A DNA stretch of 45,482 nt. Origin: Prosthecobacter sp. (GTDB taxonomy: Bacteria > Verrucomicrobiota > Verrucomicrobiia > Verrucomicrobiales > Verrucomicrobiaceae). The position numbers and the translations under genes were made by a program. The notes under the pieces were generated by a model that searched no databases, was not told the DNA's origin, and saw only the letters and a list, made by a program, of their open reading frames with translations. The stretch spans positions 1-45,482 of the forward strand of contig JAIPJY010000056.1 of NCBI GenBank assembly GCA_021733925.1, in the 5' to 3' direction. This document shows positions 7,578 to 15,722 of this stretch, in pieces; position 1 is the first letter of the stretch; the number at the start of each line of letters is the position of its first letter.

Positions 7578-10379
7578 ATGAAGCCCGCACCCTCCATCGC
7601 CCTAGCCTTCGCACTGCTCGCACGCTGCGCCATGGCTGCCGCGCCTGCGGATGACGCGAAGATCGCCTTCTTCGAAAAGACCATCCGCCCCATCCTCATC
7701 AAGCGCTGCTACGAATGCCACTCCGTCGAGTCCGGCAAGACCAAGGGCGGCCTCTCCATTGATTCACGCGAGGCCATTCTCAAAGGCGGCGACAACGGCC
7801 CGGCCCTCGTCGCGGGCAATCCCGAGAAGAGCCACATCATCGAATCCATCCGCTATCAAAATCAGGACCTGCAGATGCCGCCCAAAGGTGCCATGCCCGC
7901 AGCGGAAGTGAAGGCCCTGGAGGAATGGGTGAAAATGGGTGCCCCCGATCCACGCGAAGCCGTCGCTACCAACAAACCCTCCTCACCGCGCATCATTGAT
8001 CTCAAAGCAGGCGCGAAGCACTGGGCCTTCCGCCCGATCGCGCATCCACCCGTCCCCAAGACGGATGCCGCCAATCCCATCGACGCTTTTATCAGCGAAA
8101 AACTCGCCGAAAAAGGCCTCACGCTCGCGGCTCCTGCTGACAAACGCACCCTCATCCGCCGCGCCACCTTCGATCTCACCGGCCTCCCACCGAGCCCGCA
8201 GGAGGTGAATGCCTTCCTCGCCGACAACTCCCCCGACGCCTTTGCCAAAGTCATCGACCGCTTGCTGCGCTCGCCGCAATACGGCGAAAAATGGGGCCGC
8301 CACTGGCTGGACGTCGCCCGCTACTCGGACTCAAACGGTCTCGATGAAAACATCGCGCTCGGCACCGCCTGGCGTTACCGCGATTACGTGGTGCAGGCGA
8401 TCAACGCCGACAAACCCTTCGACCAATTCCTCACCGAGCAAATCGCGGGCGATCTCCTGGAAGCGAAGGACCTGGCCTCACGCAAGGAACACGTCACCGC
8501 CACCGCCTTTCTCAACCTCGGTGCCAAAGTCCTCGCAGAGCCGGACAAGGAAAAGCTCGCCATGGATGTCATCGATGAGCAGATCGATGTCACGGGCCGC
8601 GCCTTCATGGGCCTCACGCTGGGTTGTGCACGCTGCCATGATCACAAGTTCGATCCCGTCCCAACGGCTGACTACTACGCCCTCGCCGCCATCTTCAAGA
8701 GCACGCAAAGCTTCAGCGTGGACCGCATTGGTGCTCTGAGCACATCGTATGAAGCCCCCATGGGCTCGCTCGAAGACTTCGCTGATGTCATCTCCTCCGA
8801 ACGCATCCTCAAAGATCAAAAAGCCGCCGTCGCCAAAGCCGAAAGTGCCGCCATCACCGCCCTGCGCAAAGAAGTGCGTGATCATGCCGTCGATTACCTC
8901 ATGGCCGCAGCCAAACTGCCCGCGACCCCCACCCTGAGCCAGGTGCGGCCGGTGGCGGAGCCGCTCGGACTGCGTGCGCATATCCTTCTCAACTGCCGCG
9001 TCTATCTCGCCGCGAACGAAACCCTTCCCTTCTTCAAACCATGGCAGGACGCGCTTAAAAGCACCGGTGATGTGACGCCGCTGCGTGGCTACTACACCGC
9101 CATCTTCGCCGCTGCGGAAAAGATCACTCCTGCTCCGAAAGCGAAGCCCAAGGCCAAGGCAGAGCTTGCGGACGCATCCGAAGACTCGCTGCTGCATCAG
9201 GCCCGCGCCGCATTGGACGCTCCCGCCGGTTTCCTCGCTCTGCCACCGGAGCCCATGGTTCTCTTCCCCAAGGACGTGGCTGAAAAAGTGCGCGCACTCA
9301 AGGACACCATGATGACCACGGAGAGCAATCTCCCCGACCTGCCCACCACCCTCGCCGTGGCTGAGTCATCAAAGATCGTCAAAGAACTGCCCATCCACAT
9401 TCGCGGCAGCCACCTCGCGCTCGGCAAGCCTGTTGCACGCGGCTTCATCCAGGTCGCGCAGGCATCCCTCAAAACGAAGCCGCAGTTCCCTGACAATCAA
9501 AGCGGCCGCCTTGAACTCGCCCGCTGGCTCGCCAGCCCCGAGCACCCGCTCACCTCGCGTGTCATGGTGAACCGCATCTGGTCCTGGCATTTCCGTCAGG
9601 GCATCGTCCCCACCACGGACAACTTCGGCCTCCTCGGCCAGCAGCCCACGCACCCCGCACTGCTCGACTGGCTCGCCCGCTGGTTCACCAGCAACGGCTG
9701 GAGCCTCAAGGACATGCACCGCCTCATCATGAGCTCACGCACCTATCAGCAAAGCTCCGCCACCTCGGCACAAGGTTACGCAGCCGATCCCGAAGACCTC
9801 CTGCTGCACCATTTCCCTGTGCGTCGTCTCGAAGCCGAGGAAATCCGCGACGCCCTGCTCAGCGTCGCTGGCAGCCTCGACAACACCATCGGCGGCAAGA
9901 CCATCCCGCGCCGCAATCGCGAATTCGTCTTTAATCACACCTCCAAGGACTTCACCTCCTACGGCAGCACGCGGCGCGCGCTCTACATGCCCATCATCCG
10001 CAACAATCTCTACGACCTCTTCCAGCAGTTCGACTATCCCGATCCCTCCACCAGCACCGGCCTGCGCCACAGCTCCGTCGTCTCCCCGCAGGCCCTGCTC
10101 CTCATGAACAGCGACCTCGCCACCAGCGCCTCGCAAGCCTTCGCCGCCCGCGTGTTCAAGCTCTCCGCCGACAAAGAAGCCCGCCTCCGCGCCGCCTATC
10201 GCATCGCCTTCGCCCGCGAAGCCACCGCCGACGACCTCCGCCGCGCCGAAAACTACCTCACCGCCGCCGATGCCTCGCTCAATTCCTCCCAACAGGACTC
10301 CACCAAGCGCGAGCAGGAAGCCTGGGCACTGCTCTGCCAGGCCCTCATGATGAGCAACGAGTTCATCTATTTGCGGTAG
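7578..10379 (+). CDS. secreted DUF1549/DUF1553 protein with planctomycete-type cytochrome c domain
   Basis: A 933-residue protein with a signal peptide (MKPAPSIALAFALLARCAMA/A). An N-terminal PSCyt1 domain has the haem motif CYECH (44-48). The DUF1549 (PSCyt2) domain begins near residue 165 (NPIDAFISEKLAEKGL) and includes a second CxxCH in LGCARCHDHKFDP. A middle insert contains an Ala/Lys-rich stretch. The DUF1553 (PSD1) domain near the C-terminus has ARWLASPEHPLTSRVMVNRI and ends MMSNEFIYLR. The family is abundant in Planctomycetes and Verrucomicrobia and linked to polysaccharide breakdown, with no firm biochemical role. The usual DUF1501 partner is absent. The ATG at 7578 is preferred to an in-frame TTG at 7563 because the signal peptide starts there. 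Confidence 0.92.
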   Translation: MKPAPSIALAFALLARCAMAAAPADDAKIAFFEKTIRPILIKRCYECHSVESGKTKGGLSIDSREAILKGGDNGPALVAGNPEKSHIIESIRYQNQDLQMPPKGAMPAAEVKALEEWVKMGAPDPREAVATNKPSSPRIIDLKAGAKHWAFRPIAHPPVPKTDAANPIDAFISEKLAEKGLTLAAPADKRTLIRRATFDLTGLPPSPQEVNAFLADNSPDAFAKVIDRLLRSPQYGEKWGRHWLDVARYSDSNGLDENIALGTAWRYRDYVVQAINADKPFDQFLTEQIAGDLLEAKDLASRKEHVTATAFLNLGAKVLAEPDKEKLAMDVIDEQIDVTGRAFMGLTLGCARCHDHKFDPVPTADYYALAAIFKSTQSFSVDRIGALSTSYEAPMGSLEDFADVISSERILKDQKAAVAKAESAAITALRKEVRDHAVDYLMAAAKLPATPTLSQVRPVAEPLGLRAHILLNCRVYLAANETLPFFKPWQDALKSTGDVTPLRGYYTAIFAAAEKITPAPKAKPKAKAELADASEDSLLHQARAALDAPAGFLALPPEPMVLFPKDVAEKVRALKDTMMTTESNLPDLPTTLAVAESSKIVKELPIHIRGSHLALGKPVARGFIQVAQASLKTKPQFPDNQSGRLELARWLASPEHPLTSRVMVNRIWSWHFRQGIVPTTDNFGLLGQQPTHPALLDWLARWFTSNGWSLKDMHRLIMSSRTYQQSSATSAQGYAADPEDLLLHHFPVRRLEAEEIRDALLSVAGSLDNTIGGKTIPRRNREFVFNHTSKDFTSYGSTRRALYMPIIRNNLYDLFQQFDYPDPSTSTGLRHSSVVSPQALLLMNSDLATSASQAFAARVFKLSADKEARLRAAYRIAFAREATADDLRRAENYLTAADASLNSSQQDSTKREQEAWALLCQALMMSNEFIYLR

Positions 10380-10380
10380 T
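10353..10380 (+). repeat. direct repeat A: last 28 bp of the DUF1553 gene
   Basis: This 28-bp segment encodes the C-terminal SNEFIYLR, the stop and one further base. It matches 10781-10808 at 26 of 28 positions. Sequences upstream of the two copies do not align. Confidence 0.7.
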
Positions 10381-10383
10381 ACA

Positions 10384-10413
10384 GTAGCCATCTCGCTCCG
10401 TCGAGATGAGCAC
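10384..10413 (+). repeat. REP-like hairpin, copy 3
   Basis: CATCTCGCTCCGTCGAGATG differs from the copy 1 core only by one inserted T. Similarity continues about 12 bp further (GAGCACA.CGCT.TCGC). It begins 4 bp after the DUF1553 gene stop, the same placement as copy 1 after rpoN. Confidence 0.65.
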
Positions 10414-10479
10414 AACGCTCTCGCGAACACCCATCACAAACGAGTCATACTGCGCCTCTTTCAAACAGCGCAGAACACC

Positions 10480-10701
10480 ATGAGCACACTCACCATCCGC
10501 CTCCCTGAGGACAAGCATCTCCGCCTGCGAAAGCTGGCCGAACATCGTTCCATGAGCATTAACAAACTGATGGAGGAACTCGCAACCATCAGCATCACCG
10601 AGTTTGATGCTGAAACGCGCTTTCTTGCCCGCGCCAAACGTGGTTCGGTCAAAAAAGGCCTCGCTTTGCTCGACAAACTCGATGCCGCCTTTTCGAAATA
10701 A
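10480..10701 (+). CDS. small ribbon-helix-helix DNA-binding protein, orphan antitoxin-like
   Basis: A 73-residue protein. It opens with the beta strand STLTIRLPEDKHLRLRKLA, followed by two helices (MSINKLMEELATISI), which is the CopG/Arc-type ribbon-helix-helix fold. The C-terminal DAETRFLARAKRGSVKKGLA resembles antitoxins commonly paired with PIN-domain toxins. No toxin gene follows: the next 150 bp contain no PIN-like frame, so it is a solitary antitoxin or a small repressor. It sits alone between two near-identical copies of the end of the DUF1553 gene, so it may have been inserted there. ATG at 10480 fits the start of the beta strand. Confidence 0.75.
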   Translation: MSTLTIRLPEDKHLRLRKLAEHRSMSINKLMEELATISITEFDAETRFLARAKRGSVKKGLALLDKLDAAFSK

Positions 10702-10780
10702 TCAGTTCCTTCCTGTCATGCTCGGATCAACAACGCTGAAATCCAGCTCGCCTGTGCAGAGCATAAAAGGGCAGTGGCGA

Positions 10781-10808
10781 AGCAACGAGTTCATCTATCT
10801 GCGCTAGT
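10781..10808 (+). repeat. direct repeat B: duplicated tail of the DUF1553 gene
   Basis: This second copy of the 28-bp DUF1553-gene terminus reads ...SNEFIYLR plus stop in a frame with no DUF1553 sequence before it. It lies 428 bp after repeat A and brackets the RHH gene and REP copy 3. Confidence 0.7.
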
Positions 10809-10861
10809 TTGCACAAGTCGTTGCTTGACCACCTGCCGCTTTCGAGGACTACGTTCCAGCT

Positions 10862-11179
10862 GTGGACTTGAAGCTCATCAACCGCGAAATCCTGCTCTCC
10901 TTCTGGAAGGTGCATGTGCTGCACCATGCCGCCGAGGGCGAGGTGATCGGCCAGTGGATGCTCAAGGAGCTCAATCACCACGGCTACGACGTCAGCCCCG
11001 GCACGCTCTACCCGCTGCTCAAGCGCATGGAAAAAAACGGCTGGCTCACCTCCAAAGCAGACGCCTCACGCGGTCCCAAAGCCCCCCGCGCCTACACCAT
11101 CACCAAGGATGGACGCGCCGTCCTCAAGGTCGTGCGCAAGCAGCTCAAGGAGCTGGGCGTGGAAGTCGGCAGGCACTGA
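10862..11179 (+). CDS. PadR-family transcriptional regulator
   Basis: A 105-residue winged-helix regulator. The sequence GQWMLKELNHHGYDVSPGTL and LYPLLKRMEKNGWL is the PadR recognition helix and wing, followed by YTITKDGRAVLKVVRKQL, the short C-terminal helix of the small (PadR-s1/LmrR-like) subgroup. The GTG at 10862 is chosen because the family's first helix (LINREILLSFWKVHVLHH) lies before the first Met. These proteins usually repress multidrug efflux or stress genes and release DNA on binding a hydrophobic ligand. The RND operon 1.4 kb downstream is a plausible target (inference); the bestrophin gene follows directly. Confidence 0.88.
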   Translation: MDLKLINREILLSFWKVHVLHHAAEGEVIGQWMLKELNHHGYDVSPGTLYPLLKRMEKNGWLTSKADASRGPKAPRAYTITKDGRAVLKVVRKQLKELGVEVGRH

Positions 11180-11294
11180 CGTTTCCATGCCCAGACCAGC
11201 CGCGTGCCACCTCCGACAGCGTGAATGCCACAAAAACTGATCGCGCAGCACGCGTCTGCCATCGTATAGACCGCCTCCGTCGCCGAAGCACCGC

Positions 11295-11311
11295 CTGGCA
11301 TGCAGAGTGCT
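11295..11311 (+). promoter_or_regulatory. possible sigma-54 promoter upstream of bestrophin gene
   Basis: CTGGCATGCAGAGTGCT matches the sigma-54 consensus at 14 of 17 positions, with GG (11297) and GC (11309) at the correct 10-nt separation. The predicted start is about 36 nt before the ATG at 11358. It is weaker than the rpoN and amt sites and may be chance. Confidence 0.35.
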
Positions 11312-11357
11312 TTTCTCCGGCCCTCAGTTTCACTTCCAAAAACCGCATCAACGCACC

Positions 11358-12350
11358 ATGTACGTCGGCAAAGACTTCCGTTTGATCCTTCTCTGGCACT
11401 TCGCACGTCGGAATTTCATCGAGTCCCTGCTCATCAGCACTCTCGCGGTGGTCCTCTACCGTTTCGCGGGAATGCGCTGGATCGCCATTCCCTTCCTGCC
11501 CATCGGCACCATCGGCACTGCCGTGGCGTTCTTCGTCGGCTTCAAGAACAACCAGGCCTTCGACCGCCTGTGGGAGGCCCGCCGCCTGTGGGGTGGCATC
11601 ACCAATGCCTCCCGCAGCTTCGTCGTCCACCTGAAGGCCAGTCTTCCCACCGAGTCCAAGGACGTGCGCGAGGCCGCCTACCGCCACCTCGCCTTCATCA
11701 ACATTCTCCGTCTTCAGCTCCGCCGCACCATCCCCTGGGCCACCAGCAAGCAAAACCTCCACAAGACCTTCGCTGGCGAGCGTCATGAACTTGAGGAGTT
11801 TGAGAAAGGTCTCGAGCGCATCCTCGGGGAACATGAGAAGATGCATTATTTCGACCGCCTCAAGAGCCTCAACAATCCCGCCTGCATGCTCCTCAAGGTC
11901 CATGCCGAGCACCTTGCCCGGCTGAAGCGCGAGGGTGCGCTCGATGGCTTTGAGCACATCGAACTCATGCGCCTAATCAATGAGTTCCACAATCTCCAGG
12001 GCGGGTGCGAACGCATCAAGGCGACCCCGCTCTTCCGCCAGTACAGCATCTTCAGCCATATCTTCGTGCAGATCTTCATCCTGCTGCTCCCCTTTGGCCT
12101 GCTGAAGGACCTCAGCGCCATTGCTGGCGGACCCGGAGTCTGGCTCACCATTCCCTTTTCGGTCCTCATCTCCTGGATCTTCTACACCATGGAGCAGACC
12201 GGCGAGTTCAGCGAAAACCCGTTCGACAACGCCATCAACGACACCCCCATTTCCACCATCTGCCGCAACATCGAAATCGATGTCCGCGAGATCCTTGGCG
12301 AAGACAAGCTGCCCCCAAAGCTGCAACCCGAAAACAACGTCCTCCTCTGA
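11358..12350 (+). CDS. bestrophin-family anion channel
   Basis: A 330-residue inner-membrane protein of the bacterial bestrophin/UPF0187 family (pentameric ion channels; animal members carry chloride, and some bacterial members conduct cations). An N-terminal hydrophobic segment (SLLISTLAVVLYRFAG) precedes the pore region IPFLPIGTIGTAVAFFVGF and the hallmark NNQAFDRLWEARRLWGG. A cytosolic helical domain follows, then two further membrane helices (IFVQIFILLLPFGLL and TIPFSVLISWIFYTMEQ) and the conserved acidic C-terminal ENPFDNAINDTP. The frame opens at 11307, but ATG 11358 (MYVGKDFRLILLWH) matches the usual family start. It lies between PadR and the efflux operon; no functional link is proven. 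Confidence 0.88.
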   Translation: MYVGKDFRLILLWHFARRNFIESLLISTLAVVLYRFAGMRWIAIPFLPIGTIGTAVAFFVGFKNNQAFDRLWEARRLWGGITNASRSFVVHLKASLPTESKDVREAAYRHLAFINILRLQLRRTIPWATSKQNLHKTFAGERHELEEFEKGLERILGEHEKMHYFDRLKSLNNPACMLLKVHAEHLARLKREGALDGFEHIELMRLINEFHNLQGGCERIKATPLFRQYSIFSHIFVQIFILLLPFGLLKDLSAIAGGPGVWLTIPFSVLISWIFYTMEQTGEFSENPFDNAINDTPISTICRNIEIDVREILGEDKLPPKLQPENNVLL

Positions 12351-12536
12351 CAGCTGGAGCGGCCACGCCGGAAACATCGGCATCGACGCCCCCGGTCAAC
12401 GCGAGTCCCATCTGACGGAGATCACCAGTCCATGGCGGCACCCGCAGCGCCACGGCCAGCCATGCTGACAAAGGCAGCCCAGGCCTGACAGCGAAAAAAA
12501 CCTTCTTTTCGAGGAAAAAAGTTGTCCGGCATTCGT

Positions 12537-12551
12537 TTACGGTGCCCGTAA
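12537..12551 (+). promoter_or_regulatory. palindrome upstream of the RND operon
   Basis: TTACGGTGCCCGTAA is a perfect 6-bp inverted repeat around TGC, 34 bp before the pump start codon. It is a candidate repressor operator; which regulator would bind it is unknown. The rest of the 235-bp gap holds A- and T-rich runs (12496-12521) and no evident gene. Confidence 0.35.
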
Positions 12552-12585
12552 TCGCCAGCCGAACTCATTTGTCATTTCCCCCCGC

Positions 12586-15500
12586 ATGTCCCTCGCCCGT
12601 TTCGCCCTCCGCCACCCCTGGTCTGTTTTGGTTGCTGTGGTGGCGGTCTGCCTCGGAGCCTGGCTCGGACTGCAGCGCATGACGCGTGACATCTTCCCGC
12701 CGCTGGGCATCCCGACGATCTATGTGGCGCAGCCTTTCGGCGGCATGGACCCGCTGCAGATGGAAGGTTACCTGACCTATCGCTACGAGTACCACTTCCT
12801 CTACATCTCCAATATCGAGCATGTGGAGTCGAAGTCCATCCAGGGCGCTTCCATCATGAAGCTGCAGTTTCATCCCGGCACAGACATGAGTCAGGCCATG
12901 TCCGAAACCGTGGCGCAGGTGAACCGCGCACGCGCCTTCATGCCACCGGGCACGGTGGCCCCCTTCATCATGCGTTTCGATGCCGGCAGCGTCGCCGTCG
13001 GCCATCTCGTCTTCTCCACGGACGATCCCAACATCACGCTGAACCAGATGCAGGACCAAGCGCTGAACAAGGTGCGCCCGGCCTTCGCCACACTCCCCGG
13101 CGTTTCCGCGCCTCCTCCCTTCGGCGGCAGCTCGCGTGCCATCGTGGTGAACGTGAACCCGGACCGCATGCGCAGCTACGGCCTCTCGCCCAATGACATC
13201 GTGGGTGCTATCGCCCGGGGAAATCCGATCAGCCCCTCCGGCAACATGAACCTCGACGGCAAGTATCCCATCGTGCCGACGAACGCGATCGTGACCAACA
13301 TCAAGGACCTCGAAGCCATCCCGCTGCGCCGCACCGACAAAGGCGCCGTCTTCATCCGCGATGTCGCCGCCGTCTCCGACTCCGCCGACGTGACCACCTC
13401 CTACGCACTCGCCAACGGCATCCGCACCGTTTATCTGCCCGTCACCAAACGCGCCGAGGCCTCCACGCTCGAAGTCGTGAAAACCGTGCGTGCAGCCATC
13501 CCGGAATTTCAAAAGCTGCTGCCGTCCGGTATCAAGGTGAGCTTTGAATTCGACCAGACGCCCGTCGTCAATCGCAGCATCCGCGATCTGCTCAAAGAAG
13601 GCGGCCTCGGTGCCATCCTCACCGGACTCATGGTGCTGCTCTTCCTGCGCGATCTCCGCACCGCCTTCATCGTCATCATCAACATCCCGCTCTCGCTGCT
13701 GGCCTCAGCCTTCGGCCTGTGGATCACAGGAGAGAACATTCACCTCATGACTCTCGGCGGCATGGCGCTCGCTGTGGGCATCCTCGTCGATGAAGCAACC
13801 GTGACCGTGGAAAACATCCACACCCATCTCGCCCGTGGCAAACCACTCGCCCGTGCCGCGCTCGATGGCACGCTGGAGACCACGCTCCCGCGCCTGCTTG
13901 CGATGTTGTGCATCCTGGCGGTGTTCATTCCCGCATTCTTCATGGTCGGCGCAGCCAAGGCGCTCTTCGTCCCGCTCGCACTGGCCGTTGGTTTTGCGAT
14001 GTTCGCATCCTTCATTCTCTCCAGCACGCTCGTGCCTGTCCTGTCGGTGTGGCTGCTGCCGAAGAAGCAGAAGCTGCATGAGGAAAAGCCCGGCGTCATT
14101 GCCCGCAGCTATCAGGGACTTGTCAAAGCCGCCGTGACCATGCGCTTCATTCTTGTCCCCGCCTATCTCGGCGGCGCTGCGCTGATCATCCTCACCTTCG
14201 CCCCTTTCCTCGGCTCCGAGATTTTCCCTGCGACAGATTCCGGCCAGTTCGCGCTGCGTTTTCGTGCTCCCAGCGGAACGCAAGTCGCACGCACCGAGGC
14301 CATCGCACAGCGCATTTTGCAGATCATCGGCGAGGAGTCAGCCATTGAGTTTTCCATCGGCATGGTCGGCGTGCACAATTCCAGCTTCCCCGTCAATCTG
14401 GTCCATCTCTGGAACGGCGGCCCTGAGGAAGGCTGGCTGGCCGTGCAGCTTCGCCCCGGATGGGACGACGTCGCGACCTTGCAGGAAAAGCTGCGCGACA
14501 TCATCGGCCGCGAACTCCCCGAAGTCCGTCTCTCCTTTGAGCCCAACGACATCGTCAGCCGCGTGATGAGCTTTGGCTCGTCCACGCCGCTGGAGATCGT
14601 CGTCAGCGGTCCCAGCCTGCCAGACAGCAAGGCGCATGCAGAGAAGCTGCTCGCCAAATTCGGCGAACTCAAGTTCCTGCGTGACGCCCAGATCGCCCAG
14701 ACGCTCGATGCACCTTCCGTCAACGTGCAGATCGACCGCGAGCGCGCCGGTCTGCTCGGTGTGGATGTCGAGGACGTCACCCGCAGCCTTGTCGCCGCGA
14801 CCACATCCAGCAAGTTCACCACACCCGTCTATTGGGCAGATCCAAAGACGGGCATCAGCTTCAACATCGCCGTGCAGATCCCCGAAGAACGCACACAGAC
14901 GCTGGAAGACCTCGGCAACATCCCCATCACCAGCAAGGACGGCGGCACCGTGCTGATGCGCAACCTCGCCAAGATCGAGAAGGGCACCACCATCGGCACT
15001 TACGAGCGCTACAACCTCGTCCGCGTCGTCAGCATCACCGCCAACATTCACGACATCGACTTCGGCAGCGCCATCGCGAAAATCCGCAAGGCTATCGCCG
15101 AAGTGGGCCCTGCACCAGATGGCAAAACGAAGGTGGATGTTCGCGGGCAGGTAGTGCCCTTTGAGCAGCTCTACTCCGGCTTCAGCAGCGGCCTCGTCAT
15201 CGCCATCATTGTCATCTTCCTGCTGCTCTGCGCAAACTTCCAGTCACTGCGCCTCGCCATCGTCGTCATCTCCACCATGCCTGCGGTCATCGCGGGCGTG
15301 GTGCTCGCGCTGTTCTTCACCGGCACCACCATCAACATCCAGTCCGCCATGGGTGCCATCATGGCCGTGGGCGTCGCTGTCGCCAATGCCATCCTGCTGG
15401 TCACCTTTGCAGATCGCGAACGATTGAGTAGTGGTGGAGATCGTCGCACCGCCGCCATCGCAGGTTCCGTCAGTCGCCTGCGCCCCATCTTGATGACCAG

Positions 15501-15714
15501 CTTCGCCATGATCGCCGGCATGCTCCCCCTCGCCCTCGGCTCAGGCCAGACGGCCCCGCTTGGCACCGCCGTCGTCGGTGGTCTCGCGCTCGCCACTGTC
15601 GCTACCCTGTTCTTCCTCCCCGCCGTCTTTGCGCTGCTCGCCAGCACGAAAGCCACCTCCGCCTCGCTCGACCCTGATGACGATCAAAGCGCGCTGTTTG
15701 AACCCTCCCACTGA
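12586..15714 (+). CDS. RND-family efflux pump permease (AcrB/MexB-like)
   Basis: A 1042-residue inner-membrane proton-driven transporter of normal RND length. The first membrane helix (PWSVLVAVVAVCLGAW) is followed by the periplasmic porter domain, membrane helices 2-6 (GAILTGLMVLLFLRDLRTAF...), a second periplasmic loop, and helices 8-12 ending TVATLFFLPAVFALLA. Proton-relay helix 4 reads GILVDEATVTVENI (Asp402-Glu403), where many drug pumps have Asp-Asp. The substrate cannot be read from sequence. It is the first gene of a pump-adaptor-TolC operon (8-bp gap, then ATGA overlap); pump before adaptor is the reverse of the common order. A palindrome lies upstream. Confidence 0.93.
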   Translation: MSLARFALRHPWSVLVAVVAVCLGAWLGLQRMTRDIFPPLGIPTIYVAQPFGGMDPLQMEGYLTYRYEYHFLYISNIEHVESKSIQGASIMKLQFHPGTDMSQAMSETVAQVNRARAFMPPGTVAPFIMRFDAGSVAVGHLVFSTDDPNITLNQMQDQALNKVRPAFATLPGVSAPPPFGGSSRAIVVNVNPDRMRSYGLSPNDIVGAIARGNPISPSGNMNLDGKYPIVPTNAIVTNIKDLEAIPLRRTDKGAVFIRDVAAVSDSADVTTSYALANGIRTVYLPVTKRAEASTLEVVKTVRAAIPEFQKLLPSGIKVSFEFDQTPVVNRSIRDLLKEGGLGAILTGLMVLLFLRDLRTAFIVIINIPLSLLASAFGLWITGENIHLMTLGGMALAVGILVDEATVTVENIHTHLARGKPLARAALDGTLETTLPRLLAMLCILAVFIPAFFMVGAAKALFVPLALAVGFAMFASFILSSTLVPVLSVWLLPKKQKLHEEKPGVIARSYQGLVKAAVTMRFILVPAYLGGAALIILTFAPFLGSEIFPATDSGQFALRFRAPSGTQVARTEAIAQRILQIIGEESAIEFSIGMVGVHNSSFPVNLVHLWNGGPEEGWLAVQLRPGWDDVATLQEKLRDIIGRELPEVRLSFEPNDIVSRVMSFGSSTPLEIVVSGPSLPDSKAHAEKLLAKFGELKFLRDAQIAQTLDAPSVNVQIDRERAGLLGVDVEDVTRSLVAATTSSKFTTPVYWADPKTGISFNIAVQIPEERTQTLEDLGNIPITSKDGGTVLMRNLAKIEKGTTIGTYERYNLVRVVSITANIHDIDFGSAIAKIRKAIAEVGPAPDGKTKVDVRGQVVPFEQLYSGFSSGLVIAIIVIFLLLCANFQSLRLAIVVISTMPAVIAGVVLALFFTGTTINIQSAMGAIMAVGVAVANAILLVTFADRERLSSGGDRRTAAIAGSVSRLRPILMTSFAMIAGMLPLALGSGQTAPLGTAVVGGLALATVATLFFLPAVFALLASTKATSASLDPDDDQSALFEPSH

Positions 15715-15722
15715 TTTCCGCC

